Positions 33,940-42,803 of a stretch of DNA of 64,000 nucleotides are shown here, in pieces. Below the pieces are notes generated by a model. It made no database searches. It saw only the letters and a list, made by a program, of their open reading frames with translations, and had not been told where the DNA came from. Source of the stretch: Paractinoplanes aksuensis (GTDB lineage Bacteria; Actinomycetota; Actinomycetes; Mycobacteriales; Micromonosporaceae); assembly GCF_024137025.1 (NCBI RefSeq), contig NZ_JAMYJR010000026.1, positions 229,468 through 293,467 of the forward strand. Direction: 5' to 3'. Positions within the stretch are counted from its first letter, which is position 1; every line of letters starts with the position of its first letter. The translations under genes were made by a program, and so were the position numbers.

Positions 33940-35056
33940 TCCAGCGGCCCGAGGCGGCGGACTGCTCCATCGCGTCCAGGGCCTCGGCGGCCCGGATGGC
34001 GTCGGCCAGGGTCGCCCCGTACGCCTGGTCGTCGGCCACCGATCGCAGAAAGCGCGCGGCCTCGATGACCTTGAGATCGTCGTAGCCCATCGGGGTGCCG
34101 GCGCCGGGCTGGAACGCCCCGAAGTCGCCGTCGTGCGGGCCGACGTACTGCGTGCGTACGGGTTCGTCCTGATAGGACGACCCGGCGCTGACCCCGAGCT
34201 CGCCCATCCGGCGGAAGTCCCATAACAGCGCGCCCTGGGTGCCGTGGATCTCGAAGCCGTAACTGTTCTGCTCGCCCACGGCGACCCGGCTGCAGTCGAG
34301 CGTGACCCGGGCCCCCGAGGTCATCCGGAGCAGGCTGCCGAACCAGTCGTCGTTCTCGACCGGGCCCGGCGCCCCGCTGCCCCGCTCGTGACCGGCGGTG
34401 GCGGCGGTCGGCCGGGGCCGCTCGGGGATGAAGATCGCGGTGTCGGCGACCAGCGCGCCGATCTCGCCGAGCAGGTAGCGGATCAGGTCGACGCCGTGCG
34501 CGCCCAGGTCGCCGAGCACCCCGTTACCGCCCCGGGCCCGCTCGAACCGCCAGCTCAACGCGCCCTCGGGGTGAGCCGCGTAGTCGCTCAGGAACCGGAA
34601 CCGGGCGTGGGTGACCGCGCCGATCCCGCCCTCCGCGATGATCGCCCGGGCCTTCTCGACGGCCGGCGCGTTGCGGTAGTTGAAGCCCACGGTGACCTGC
34701 CCGGCGCCGGCGATCGCGCGCGCGTCGTCCGCGGTCAGCCCGACCGGCTTCTCGATCCAGATGTGCTGGCCGGCCGCGGCGAACGCGCTGCCCATCGCTC
34801 GGTGCAGGAAGTTGGGCGCGGTGATGCTGACCGCCTGCACCCGCGGGTCGCCGACCAGGTCACGCCAGTCGGCGGTCGAATCGGCGAAGCCGTAGCGCCC
34901 GGCGGCCTCGGCGGCCCGGCCCGGCACGTCGTCGGCCACCGAGATCAGTCGGACCGGGGGCGCGGCCGGGTAGTGGTGCGGCACCCGGGCGTACGCCTGG
35001 GTGTGCACCCGCCCCATCCAGCCGAAGCCGACGACGGCGACCCCGAGGGCGGCCAT
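33923..35056 (-). CDS. Gfo/Idh/MocA-family NAD(P)-dependent oxidoreductase
   Basis: 377 residues. The Rossmann fold begins at once (LGVAVVGFGWMGRVHTQAYA), with the family signature WIEKPVGLTADDARAI at about residue 100 and the substrate-domain part ARGGNGVLGDLGAHGVDLIR (typical GG...D.G.H.ID). These enzymes oxidise or reduce sugars, inositols or their derivatives in the cytoplasm. The start lies one base after the stop of the CopC-like gene on the same strand. No sugar transporter is adjacent, so the substrate is not indicated. Confidence 0.95.
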   Translation of the reverse strand: MAALGVAVVGFGWMGRVHTQAYARVPHHYPAAPPVRLISVADDVPGRAAEAAGRYGFADSTADWRDLVGDPRVQAVSITAPNFLHRAMGSAFAAAGQHIWIEKPVGLTADDARAIAGAGQVTVGFNYRNAPAVEKARAIIAEGGIGAVTHARFRFLSDYAAHPEGALSWRFERARGGNGVLGDLGAHGVDLIRYLLGEIGALVADTAIFIPERPRPTAATAGHERGSGAPGPVENDDWFGSLLRMTSGARVTLDCSRVAVGEQNSYGFEIHGTQGALLWDFRRMGELGVSAGSSYQDEPVRTQYVGPHDGDFGAFQPGAGTPMGYDDLKVIEAARFLRSVADDQAYGATLADAIRAAEALDAMEQSAASGRWITLDR

Positions 35057-35057
35057 G

Positions 35058-35642
35058 TCAGGTCGTCTTGCGGCGACGGGTGACCAGGAAGATGCCGAGC
35101 GCGATAACCGCCAGGGCGGCCACGATCAGCGTGATGAGCAGGCCGCTACCGCCGGAGTCGTCCTGATCGGAGGCCAGCTCGGTGGTGGCGGCAGCGCTGC
35201 TGGCGGGCGGGGGAACGGCGACCAGTGACTCGTCGGCAGCCGGTGTGGTCGCGGCCGTGGTGGGCTCGGCCGTGGCCGACGGGTCGGCCACCGTGAACTT
35301 GTACGAGCCCTTGACGGTGTGACCGTCCTTGGAAGCGACCTGGTACGCGACCGTGTAGGCGCCGTTGGCCAGCGGCTCGAAGGTGATCGTGCCGGTGGCC
35401 CCGTCGACCTCGGGCTCCGACGCCTCGACCGCGCCCGCGCCGGTGACCGTGATCGTGGTCTTGTCGGGGTTCAGCTTCTGCAGGAACTTCAGCTTGACGC
35501 TGGTCGGGGCCTTGGTGACTGTCGCGCCCTTGGCCGGTGTGGCCTGGGCCAGCGCGTTGTGGGCGAACGCCGGGGCACCGGGCAGCAGCACGGCCAGCAT
35601 CGCGGCCAGCGCGACGAGCGGGCGGATCAGGCGTTGGTCCAT
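35058..35642 (-). CDS. CopC-domain copper-binding protein, membrane anchored
   Basis: 194 residues. The signal peptide ends ...PAFA, leaving an N-terminal His (HNALAQATPAKGATV) as in CopC/YobN proteins. The domain shows VKLKFLQKLNPDKTTITVTG and SKDGHTVKGSYKFTV with the second conserved His. A Thr/Ala/Ser-rich linker leads to a C-terminal membrane helix (GLLITLIVAALAVIALGIFL) and a basic tail (VTRRRKTT), so the domain is displayed outside and held in the membrane. It binds copper for tolerance or delivery. The usual CopD partner is not adjacent. Confidence 0.93.
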   Translation of the reverse strand: MDQRLIRPLVALAAMLAVLLPGAPAFAHNALAQATPAKGATVTKAPTSVKLKFLQKLNPDKTTITVTGAGAVEASEPEVDGATGTITFEPLANGAYTVAYQVASKDGHTVKGSYKFTVADPSATAEPTTAATTPAADESLVAVPPPASSAAATTELASDQDDSGGSGLLITLIVAALAVIALGIFLVTRRRKTT

Positions 35643-35763
35643 GGGTGAGCGGGTCCTTCCCTGGCGGGCGTTCGTGGCGTCATCGTAGTTCTACGGACGC
35701 GACGCGGCTTCGGATGTGATCCTGGTTGGTCGTTGTCCGACCGGCCGAAGTTCCCGGGACGCA

Positions 35764-35796
35764 CTGCGGCCGGGCGCGTGACGCGCCCGGCCGCAG
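35764..35796 (-). terminator. Strong hairpin downstream of the small secreted-protein gene
   Basis: A perfect 15-bp stem (CTGCGGCCGGGCGCG and its complement) with a TGA loop lies about 140 bp past the stop of the minus-strand gene at 35937. No T-run, as usual for high-GC hosts. It lies in the 294-bp gap before the CopC gene and may also insulate that gene's promoter; the rest of the gap shows no gene. Confidence 0.7.
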
Positions 35797-35936
35797 CGGG
35801 GACCTGTGGGGTTGTGATCGGTGGCTGGGGCGTACGGCGGCTCCTTCACGAATTATCTTGTACTCAAGAAATGAATGCTGATCCGGCGTGTCGGTCGACG
35901 CCGCCCGATGCGAATTCCGGATATTGCCGGGAATGA

Positions 35937-36320
35937 TTACCCGCGACGGTGAGGGCCGCGGTTGTGGTCGCCACGGTCGTCGAAGCGGTGGTGGCCCGGC
36001 CGGCCCCAGCCCCAGTTGCGCTCGACCTCGAGGGCGAACTGGCCGCGGTGGAAGCCGCGCCGCTGGAAGTCGCAGTCGTAGTCGTCCCAGCGGCCGAACC
36101 GCTCGCCGATGCGTCCAGCCAGGTCACAGGCCCGGTAGGAGCGGTAGTAGCCGACCACCGCGTCGCGGTCCCGGAACCGGTCGGCCTGCGTGGCCCCGGT
36201 CTGGGACTTGGCCGCGCTCGGAGCCGCGGTGTCGGCGGCCTGGACCGGACCGGTCCCGAAAGCCACGCCGGCCAGCAGGCCGAGGCCGGCCGTGGTCAGG
36301 ATTCGCGTCACCTTGTTCAT
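35937..36320 (-). CDS. Small secreted protein, 127 aa
   Basis: Start chosen at the second ATG (36320, MNKVTRILTTAGLG), nine bases from AAAGGA; ATG 36326 would add two residues. A signal peptide (LLAGVAFGTGPVQAA) is followed by a low-complexity linker and an Arg/Asp/Gly/His-rich domain with two cysteines (YRACDLAGRIG; DYDCDFQRRGF), ending GRPGHHRFDDRGDHNRGPHR. The cysteines probably form a disulfide outside the cell. No recognised family; metal or polyanion binding by the His/Arg tail is conceivable only. Confidence 0.8.
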   Translation of the reverse strand: MNKVTRILTTAGLGLLAGVAFGTGPVQAADTAAPSAAKSQTGATQADRFRDRDAVVGYYRSYRACDLAGRIGERFGRWDDYDCDFQRRGFHRGQFALEVERNWGWGRPGHHRFDDRGDHNRGPHRRG

Positions 36321-36573
36321 ATCCATGGTTCCTTTCCGGTGGGATTCTCGCTAATTCCGTGTTGCATGATCAGGAAAGCATCCCGGGGCACCGCGACCCG
36401 CCATTCAACACGCCGGGTAACCCGTATGATCGATAGCCGAAAAGAGGATGGGGAATAAGACGTTTCGGTACCACGGAATCGGGATAAGGAATTTCCGGGG
36501 GCTCTGTGCCGCCCCGGCTCTTAGGGGTATTCCACCGATCCGCCTGAGGCCCGCGGGTCCATAGGCTGCCTGC

Positions 36574-37920
36574 GTGCAGACAGTCGGCGATCTGATCGGG
36601 GCCCTGCCCGCGGGACTGGTGCTGGTCGTCGTCGCTGCGCTGGTGGCCGCCGAGGCGGCGCTGCTCGCCGGGCTGGTGCTGCCGTCGGCGACCGCGCTCG
36701 TCGCGCTGGGCCTGCTCGCCAACGAGGGGGTGGTGGGCATCGGCCCCGCCGTGCTGGTCGCAACGGGGGCGGCGGTCCTCGGGGGCACGGGCGGATACTT
36801 CGCCGGTCGCCGCCGGGGACCGCGGGCGCAGTGGGTCAAGGAGCGGCACTGGCAGCGGGCCGAGCGCATCTTCGACAAGCACGGCGGGCGGGCCGTCTTC
36901 TTCGGACAGTGGGTGGTCGGCGCGCGGACGCTGGTGCCCCGCCTGGCCGGGATGAACGGGGTGCCGTACCGGCGGTTCGCGACCTGGCACAGCCCGGCCG
37001 CGGTGGGCTGGGCGTTGTGGCTGGTGCTGGGCAGCTATCTGGCCGGCGCCTCGTACGACGTGCTGGCGGCCCGGGCCGGCCGGGCCGGCGGCGCCCTGGC
37101 CGTGCTGACCGCGCTGCTGGTCGTCCTCGTGCTGGCCGGCCGCTGGCTGGGCGGGCACCCACCCCGGCCGCTGCCGTGGACCCCGCTGAAGTTCGACGGC
37201 CCGCTGCCGCGGGTGCTCGTCAGCCTCGGTGCCCTGGTGCTGCTGGCGACGTTCCTCGTCGCCGTGACCCCGCTGATCGTCAAGCTCAGCGGACTCTCGG
37301 CGGCCGACGACGCGGTCACCGAGTGGGCGCGCGGCCAGTGGACGTCCGACGGGTACCTCGTCGCGGTGGAGCTGGCGACCTCGGTCAACCCCGAGGTGCT
37401 GCTCGGGGTGACCGCTGTGGTCGCGCTGGCCCATGCCTGGTGGCGCCGCGCGCGGCTGCTCGACGGCCTCGCCCCGCTGGCCCCCATGGCCGTCCTCGTG
37501 CTCGTGCTGGCCGTGATCTCCCCGCCCTCCTGGCAGAGCCGGCCCGAGGTGCTTTTCCCGTCCGCTTTCGAGTACGACGGTCCGATGCCCCTGGTCGTGC
37601 GGGGCGCCGGCGCGGCGCTGGGCGACGCCGGTCCGGCCCTGGCCGCCCTGGCCTCGGGGCAGGTCGCCATGCTGGCGGCGGTGGCCGGCCTGCTCACCTG
37701 GCTGCTGACCCGCCGCCTGACCTGGCCGCGCCGAGTCGCCGTGGGCACGGTGGCGGCCGCCGTTCTCACGGTCTGTGCCGGCTCCTGGGTCTATCTGGGC
37801 TGGGCCAGCCTGAGCTCGACGATCGCCGCGCTGCTGCTCGGCGTGGCCTGGGCCGTGTTCAACGCGGCCGTCTGGTCGTCGCGGCGGCAGGAGTCCCGGG
37901 TGCTCGAACCCGTGCCATAG
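36574..37920 (+). CDS. DedA-family membrane protein with C-terminal PAP2-like region
   Basis: 448 residues from GTG 36574. The N-terminal half is DedA: LVLPSATALVALGLLANEG, FFGQWVVGARTLVPRLAGMN and the amphipathic RRFATWHSPAAVGWALWL. The C-terminal half has five or six further membrane helices in the place of a PAP2 phosphatase, but the PAP2 signatures KxxxxxxRP, PSGH and SRxxxxxHxxxD are not seen, so phosphatase activity is unlikely. DedA proteins move phospholipids or undecaprenyl phosphate across the membrane. The two-component gene follows 11 bp later, so co-transcription is likely. Confidence 0.88.
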   Translation: MQTVGDLIGALPAGLVLVVVAALVAAEAALLAGLVLPSATALVALGLLANEGVVGIGPAVLVATGAAVLGGTGGYFAGRRRGPRAQWVKERHWQRAERIFDKHGGRAVFFGQWVVGARTLVPRLAGMNGVPYRRFATWHSPAAVGWALWLVLGSYLAGASYDVLAARAGRAGGALAVLTALLVVLVLAGRWLGGHPPRPLPWTPLKFDGPLPRVLVSLGALVLLATFLVAVTPLIVKLSGLSAADDAVTEWARGQWTSDGYLVAVELATSVNPEVLLGVTAVVALAHAWWRRARLLDGLAPLAPMAVLVLVLAVISPPSWQSRPEVLFPSAFEYDGPMPLVVRGAGAALGDAGPALAALASGQVAMLAAVAGLLTWLLTRRLTWPRRVAVGTVAAAVLTVCAGSWVYLGWASLSSTIAALLLGVAWAVFNAAVWSSRRQESRVLEPVP

Positions 37921-37931
37921 GCTGACGGGCT

Positions 37932-39158
37932 ATGACCCTCGACGGGCTCCGGCGCCGCACGCGCGTCACCGTCGACGCCGCGAAACGGCTGCTCGGCGGG
38001 CTCGGCACGGCGGCTCTCGCCCTGCCCCTGCTGGGCTGGCTGATCATCGCGGCCCTGACCTCGTTGTCGGGAATCGGTCTGGTGTTCGCGCCGTCGGTCG
38101 CCCAGGGCGTCCGCGCCGTCGCCAACCGGGAACGGGCCCGCCTGTCCCGCTGGGGTCCCGAGGTCATCGGGCCCGCGCCGCTGAAGCCCGGCCTGCACGC
38201 CTGGACCGATCGGGCCCTGTGGCGCGAGGTGGCCTGGCTCGCCGAGCACGCGACACTCGGTTTGCTGATCAGCCTTTTCGGCCTGACTGTCCCGCTGTCA
38301 GCGGTGCAGGACGTGGCCTTCCCGTTGTACTGGCGGCAGGTATCGCCCGAATCGGCCCCGGGGCTGGTCTTCTGGTCGGTCCATTCCCAGCTCGACGCGC
38401 TGCTGGTCGGTCTCTACGGCCTGGTCTGGGTCGTCGTCGGCGTCGCGGCCGCCCCGTGGCTGGCTCGAGCCCAGGCCTGGCCCGGCCGCCGGCTGCTCGC
38501 CCCGCCGCCCGGCACCGACCTCTCGCTGCGCATCGTCGAGCTCACCGCGACGCGGGCCGCTGCCCTCGACGCGCACGCGGCCGAGTTGCGCCGGATCGAG
38601 CGTTCGCTGCACGACGGCGCCCAGAACCGCCTGGTCGCCGTGACCGTGCTGCTCGGCGCGGCCCGGCGGGCGGTCGCCCGGGACCCCGCCCTGGCCGGCG
38701 ACGCTCTGGAACGGGCCCAGGACGCGGCCGAACAAGCCCTGGCCGAATTGCGTACGGTCGTCCGCGGCATCCTGCCGCCGGTGCTCGACGGCCGTGGCCT
38801 CGACGGCGCGCTGGCCGGTCTGGCCGCCGACTGCGGCGTGCCGTGCCGCCTCGAAGTCGACCTGCCCCGCCGCTGCGCCGCCTCGGTCGAAGCGACGGCC
38901 TATTTCGTGGTGGCCGAGGCGCTCACGAACATCACCAAACACAGCGGGGCCACCGCGGCCACCGTCAACGTGCGCATCGAGGACCAGCAGTTGCGGATCA
39001 GCATCGAGGACAACGGCCGGGGCGGCGCCGACGAGCACGGCGGGTCCGGGATCACCGGCATCCGGCGGCGGGTCGAGGCGTACGACGGCACCCTGACCCG
39101 GACCAGCCCGCCCGGCGGGCCGACAACCTTGCGAGTGGAGCTGCCGTGCGGATCGTGA
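37932..39158 (+). CDS. NarL/DesK-type sensor histidine kinase
   Basis: 408 residues with four membrane helices in the first 180 (including LGWLIIAALTSLSGIGLVF and LISLFGLTVPLSAV; LVGLYGLVWVVVGVAAAPWL). A HisKA_3 dimerisation helix follows, with the phospho-accepting His at residue 227 (RRIERSLHDGAQNRLVAV). The HATPase domain shows the N-box EALTNITKHSG, the G1 box IEDNGRGG and GITGIRRRVEAYDG. It lacks a large external domain, so it probably senses a membrane-borne signal such as a cell-wall drug. It shares 13 bases with its response regulator. Confidence 0.95.
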   Translation: MTLDGLRRRTRVTVDAAKRLLGGLGTAALALPLLGWLIIAALTSLSGIGLVFAPSVAQGVRAVANRERARLSRWGPEVIGPAPLKPGLHAWTDRALWREVAWLAEHATLGLLISLFGLTVPLSAVQDVAFPLYWRQVSPESAPGLVFWSVHSQLDALLVGLYGLVWVVVGVAAAPWLARAQAWPGRRLLAPPPGTDLSLRIVELTATRAAALDAHAAELRRIERSLHDGAQNRLVAVTVLLGAARRAVARDPALAGDALERAQDAAEQALAELRTVVRGILPPVLDGRGLDGALAGLAADCGVPCRLEVDLPRRCAASVEATAYFVVAEALTNITKHSGATAATVNVRIEDQQLRISIEDNGRGGADEHGGSGITGIRRRVEAYDGTLTRTSPPGGPTTLRVELPCGS

Positions 39159-39790
39159 TCGCCGAGGACGACCCGTTGCTGCGCGAGGGCCTGGCCCTGC
39201 TGCTGCGGGCCGAGGGTCTCGACGTGGTGGCGACGGCCGACGCCCCGGCTCCGTTCCTGGCCGCCGTGGAGGCGCACAAGCCGGACGTGGCGATCGTCGA
39301 CGTGCGGATGCCGCCCACGCACACGGATGAGGGGATCGTGGCGGCGGTCGAGGCGCGGCGGCGGTTGCCCGGCCTGGCCGTGCTCGTGCTCTCGGCGTAC
39401 GTGGAACAGGCCTTTGCCACCGACCTGCTGGCCGGCGGCGCGGCGGGCCTGGGCTATCTGCTCAAGGAGAGGGTGGGCCGGGTCGAGGAGTTCCTCGAGG
39501 CGCTGCACCGGGTGGCCGACGGCGGCACGGCCGTCGACCCCGAGGTGGTGGGGCTGCTGCTGGCCCGCAGCCGGCCCGACGACGCGCTGGGCCGGCTGAG
39601 CCCGCGCGAGCGGGACGTGCTGGCGCTGATGGCCGAAGGGCTGGGCAACACCGCGATCGCCGAGAAGCTGGTGGTGACCGAGGGGGCCGTGCACAAACAC
39701 ATCCGCAGCATCTTCGCCAAACTCGACCTGGCTCCGGACGACCGAGCCGACCGCCGGGTCACCGCCGTGCTGCGCTACCTGCGGAAATAG
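39146..39790 (+). CDS. NarL/LuxR-family response regulator
   Basis: 214 residues from GTG 39146, overlapping the kinase stop. The receiver has the acidic pair D8-D9, the phospho-acceptor D52 (AIVDVRMPP), and S/A and K switch positions (VLSAY, LLKERV). The C-terminal LuxR helix-turn-helix reads LSPRERDVLALMAEGLGNTA, IAEKLVVTEGAVHKHIRSIF. It probably activates the ABC transporter genes that follow 110 bp downstream, through the palindrome at 39796-39813. Confidence 0.95.
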   Translation: MRIVIAEDDPLLREGLALLLRAEGLDVVATADAPAPFLAAVEAHKPDVAIVDVRMPPTHTDEGIVAAVEARRRLPGLAVLVLSAYVEQAFATDLLAGGAAGLGYLLKERVGRVEEFLEALHRVADGGTAVDPEVVGLLLARSRPDDALGRLSPRERDVLALMAEGLGNTAIAEKLVVTEGAVHKHIRSIFAKLDLAPDDRADRRVTAVLRYLRK

Positions 39791-39795
39791 CCTCA

Positions 39796-39813
39796 GGTAC
39801 AGCAGGCTGTACC
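39796..39813. promoter_or_regulatory. Palindrome upstream of the ABC transporter genes
   Basis: GGTACAGCAGGCTGTACC is a perfect inverted repeat (7-4-7). It lies 5 bp past the response-regulator stop and 87 bp before the ATPase start. No T-run follows, so a binding site, most simply for the response regulator just encoded, is favoured over a terminator. Confidence 0.6.
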
Positions 39814-39899
39814 CGGAAGAGGCCTGCTGGCTTCATCGATCTTCGCCGCTGCCGAAAATAGCGTTTCTGGTGTCAATCAACGACACGAGAGGCGCTGAG

Positions 39900-40634
<735 letters not shown>

Positions 40635-40636
40635 TC

Positions 40637-42787
40637 ATGTTCAAGCTCGCGATGCGCCTGCTGCGCCAGCGCCCCGGCACCTCGATCGCCACCCTGGTGG
40701 CCCTGGCCGGCGGCGTGATGATCCTGATGTCCCTGGCCGTGTTCGTGCAGTCCGGCCTGCAATTCAAGCCCGAGCCGAAGCAGTTCGCGGCGGCCGACGT
40801 GGTGGTCGCCCACCGGCACATCACGGTGTCCACCAAAGAGTTCGACGGCGACACGACCACCACGCAGGTGCCGCTGCCCGAGGGCACTGTGCCGGCCGAG
40901 CTGGCCGATCAGATCCGGAAGGTTCCCGGCGTCACCGACGTCCAGGCGGTGGACGGCGTCATCGCCATCAAGGCGCCGGAGAGCAGCTACGCCGCGATCG
41001 AGCAGCTGGCCGAGGGGGCCGGGGTCGAGGCGTACGCCGGGGACGAACGCGGATGGGCCGAGTGGTCCACCTCGATCGAGGCCCGGTCGCTGCTGGTCGA
41101 GGCGGGCTCGGCCTTCGGCGGCTACGTGGTGCTGCTGATCGTCTTCGTGGTGGCCGGCACGGTCGGCCTGTCCGTCCGGCACCGCCGCCGCGACCTGGCC
41201 CTGCTGCGGGCCGTCGCGGCCACCCCGGCCCAGGTCCGGCGGCTGGTCGTGGCCGAGGCGGCAGTGGTCGGGCTGGCTTCGGCGGCGCTCGGCGTGCCGG
41301 CCGGCCTCTGGGCGACCTCCCGGGTGCACGACCAGCTGGTCGACCGCGGATTCCTGCCGGCCGACTTCCCGATCGCCAACCCGGCCCTGGGCATCGTCTT
41401 CGCCATCGCCATGACGCTGCTGGTCGCGGTGCTGTCGGCCCGGATCGCGGCCCGCCGCATCGCCAAGATCCGCCCGGCCGAGGCGCTGGGCGAGGTCGCT
41501 GTCGAACCGGCCCGCGGTGGCCGCGTCCGGCTCGCCCTCGGACTGATCACGCTGGCCGGCGCCACGGTGTCGCTGTTTTTCGCGGCCGGGCTGTCGGGCA
41601 CAGCGGCGCTGGCGGCCGCGGTCGGCATGCTCTACCTGTTCGTGCTGGCGATCTCGCTGCTGGCGCCCTGGGTCAACGGGTTCGCGGCCCGGGTGCTGGC
41701 GCCGGTGCTGCGTACGGTCTGGGGTGTCTCGGGCGAGCTGGCGGCGGCCAACCTGCGGGCCAACGCCCGCGGCATGTCGGCCGTGCTGAGCGCGCTCGTG
41801 CTGTCGGTCGGGTTCGGCGGCTCGGTCTGGTTCCTGCAGGACAACCTGCAGCGCCAGACGGTGGCCCAGAGCCGCGACGGCATGCTGGCCGACCGCGTGA
41901 TCACCGCGCCGGAGGGGCTGACCCCGGCCACGGTGGCCAAGTTGCGACAGGTCCCCGGGGTCGAGGCGGCCACGGGCGTCCGGCACACGTCGGTCGTGGT
42001 CCGCATCTTCGACGGCGCCGAACCGGCCGTGGCCCGCGCGGTCGACCCGGCCCAGCTGACGTCCACGATGGATCTGAAGGTCCGCGAGGGCGACCTGGCC
42101 GGCCTGACCGACGGCACGATCGCGGTGTCGGCTCTGCAGGCAGCGTCCTCCAGCTGGGAAGTCGGCGACACGCCCGAGATGTGGCTGGGCGACGGCACTC
42201 CGGTCCGGCCGCGGGTGGTCGCGATCTACGACCGTGGCCTCGGCTTCGGCGACGTCCTGCTACCGCAGAAGAGCGGTTCGTACGACGAGGTGCTCGTCCG
42301 CACGGACGGCCGGGCCGACCAGCAACTGGCCGCGTTCGGCGCGGTCACCACGGCCGACCAGCTCTCCGGTCAGCTCAGCCGCGCCCTCGCGATCAGCGCC
42401 TGGCTCAACAAGCTGCTGATCGGCGTGATGGTCGGCTACGCGGCCCTGGCCGCCGGCAACACGATGGTCATGGCCGCGCTGGCCCGCGGCCGGGAGCTGG
42501 CCGTGCTGCGGCTGGCCGGGGTCACCCGGCGCCAGGTGCGGCGGATGGTCAGCGCCGAGCAGGTGGGCCTGCTGGGGTCGGCGCTCACGCTGGGCGCGGC
42601 GATCGCCGGAGCCACCCTGGTCGCCGTGGTGCACGCGCTGACCGGCACGTTCCTGCCCTACATCCCGCCGCTGGGCTGGGTGATCGTGCTGGGCGGCACG
42701 ACCGTGCTGGCCCTGGTCACGACGATCCTGCCGGTGGGCCGCCTGCTCAGAGTCCCGCCGGTCCGTGCAGCGGGCACCAAGGAATAG
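40637..42787 (+). CDS. FtsX-type ABC transporter permease, 716 aa
   Basis: ATG 40637 (MFKLAMRLLRQRPGTSIATL) directly follows the ATPase stop. A first membrane helix is followed by an external domain (about 45-145), helices with VLLIVFVVAGTVGLSVRHRR and RDLALLRAVAATPAQVRRLV (FtsX cytoplasmic loop), more helices, a second external domain (about 400-560), and a C-terminal FtsX block with RELAVLRLAGVTRRQVRRM. Two FtsX blocks make it a complete permease. With its ATPase and the upstream two-component pair it forms a probable cell-envelope stress or drug-efflux module. Confidence 0.95.
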   Translation: MFKLAMRLLRQRPGTSIATLVALAGGVMILMSLAVFVQSGLQFKPEPKQFAAADVVVAHRHITVSTKEFDGDTTTTQVPLPEGTVPAELADQIRKVPGVTDVQAVDGVIAIKAPESSYAAIEQLAEGAGVEAYAGDERGWAEWSTSIEARSLLVEAGSAFGGYVVLLIVFVVAGTVGLSVRHRRRDLALLRAVAATPAQVRRLVVAEAAVVGLASAALGVPAGLWATSRVHDQLVDRGFLPADFPIANPALGIVFAIAMTLLVAVLSARIAARRIAKIRPAEALGEVAVEPARGGRVRLALGLITLAGATVSLFFAAGLSGTAALAAAVGMLYLFVLAISLLAPWVNGFAARVLAPVLRTVWGVSGELAAANLRANARGMSAVLSALVLSVGFGGSVWFLQDNLQRQTVAQSRDGMLADRVITAPEGLTPATVAKLRQVPGVEAATGVRHTSVVVRIFDGAEPAVARAVDPAQLTSTMDLKVREGDLAGLTDGTIAVSALQAASSSWEVGDTPEMWLGDGTPVRPRVVAIYDRGLGFGDVLLPQKSGSYDEVLVRTDGRADQQLAAFGAVTTADQLSGQLSRALAISAWLNKLLIGVMVGYAALAAGNTMVMAALARGRELAVLRLAGVTRRQVRRMVSAEQVGLLGSALTLGAAIAGATLVAVVHALTGTFLPYIPPLGWVIVLGGTTVLALVTTILPVGRLLRVPPVRAAGTKE

Positions 42788-42803
42788 CAGGCAGGATGGC
42801 CGG

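Noticed and set aside
35733..35936. Plus-strand open frame of 67 codons in the gap before the small secreted-protein gene
   Set aside because: It spans the perfect 15-bp hairpin, has no ribosome site and shows no coding character.
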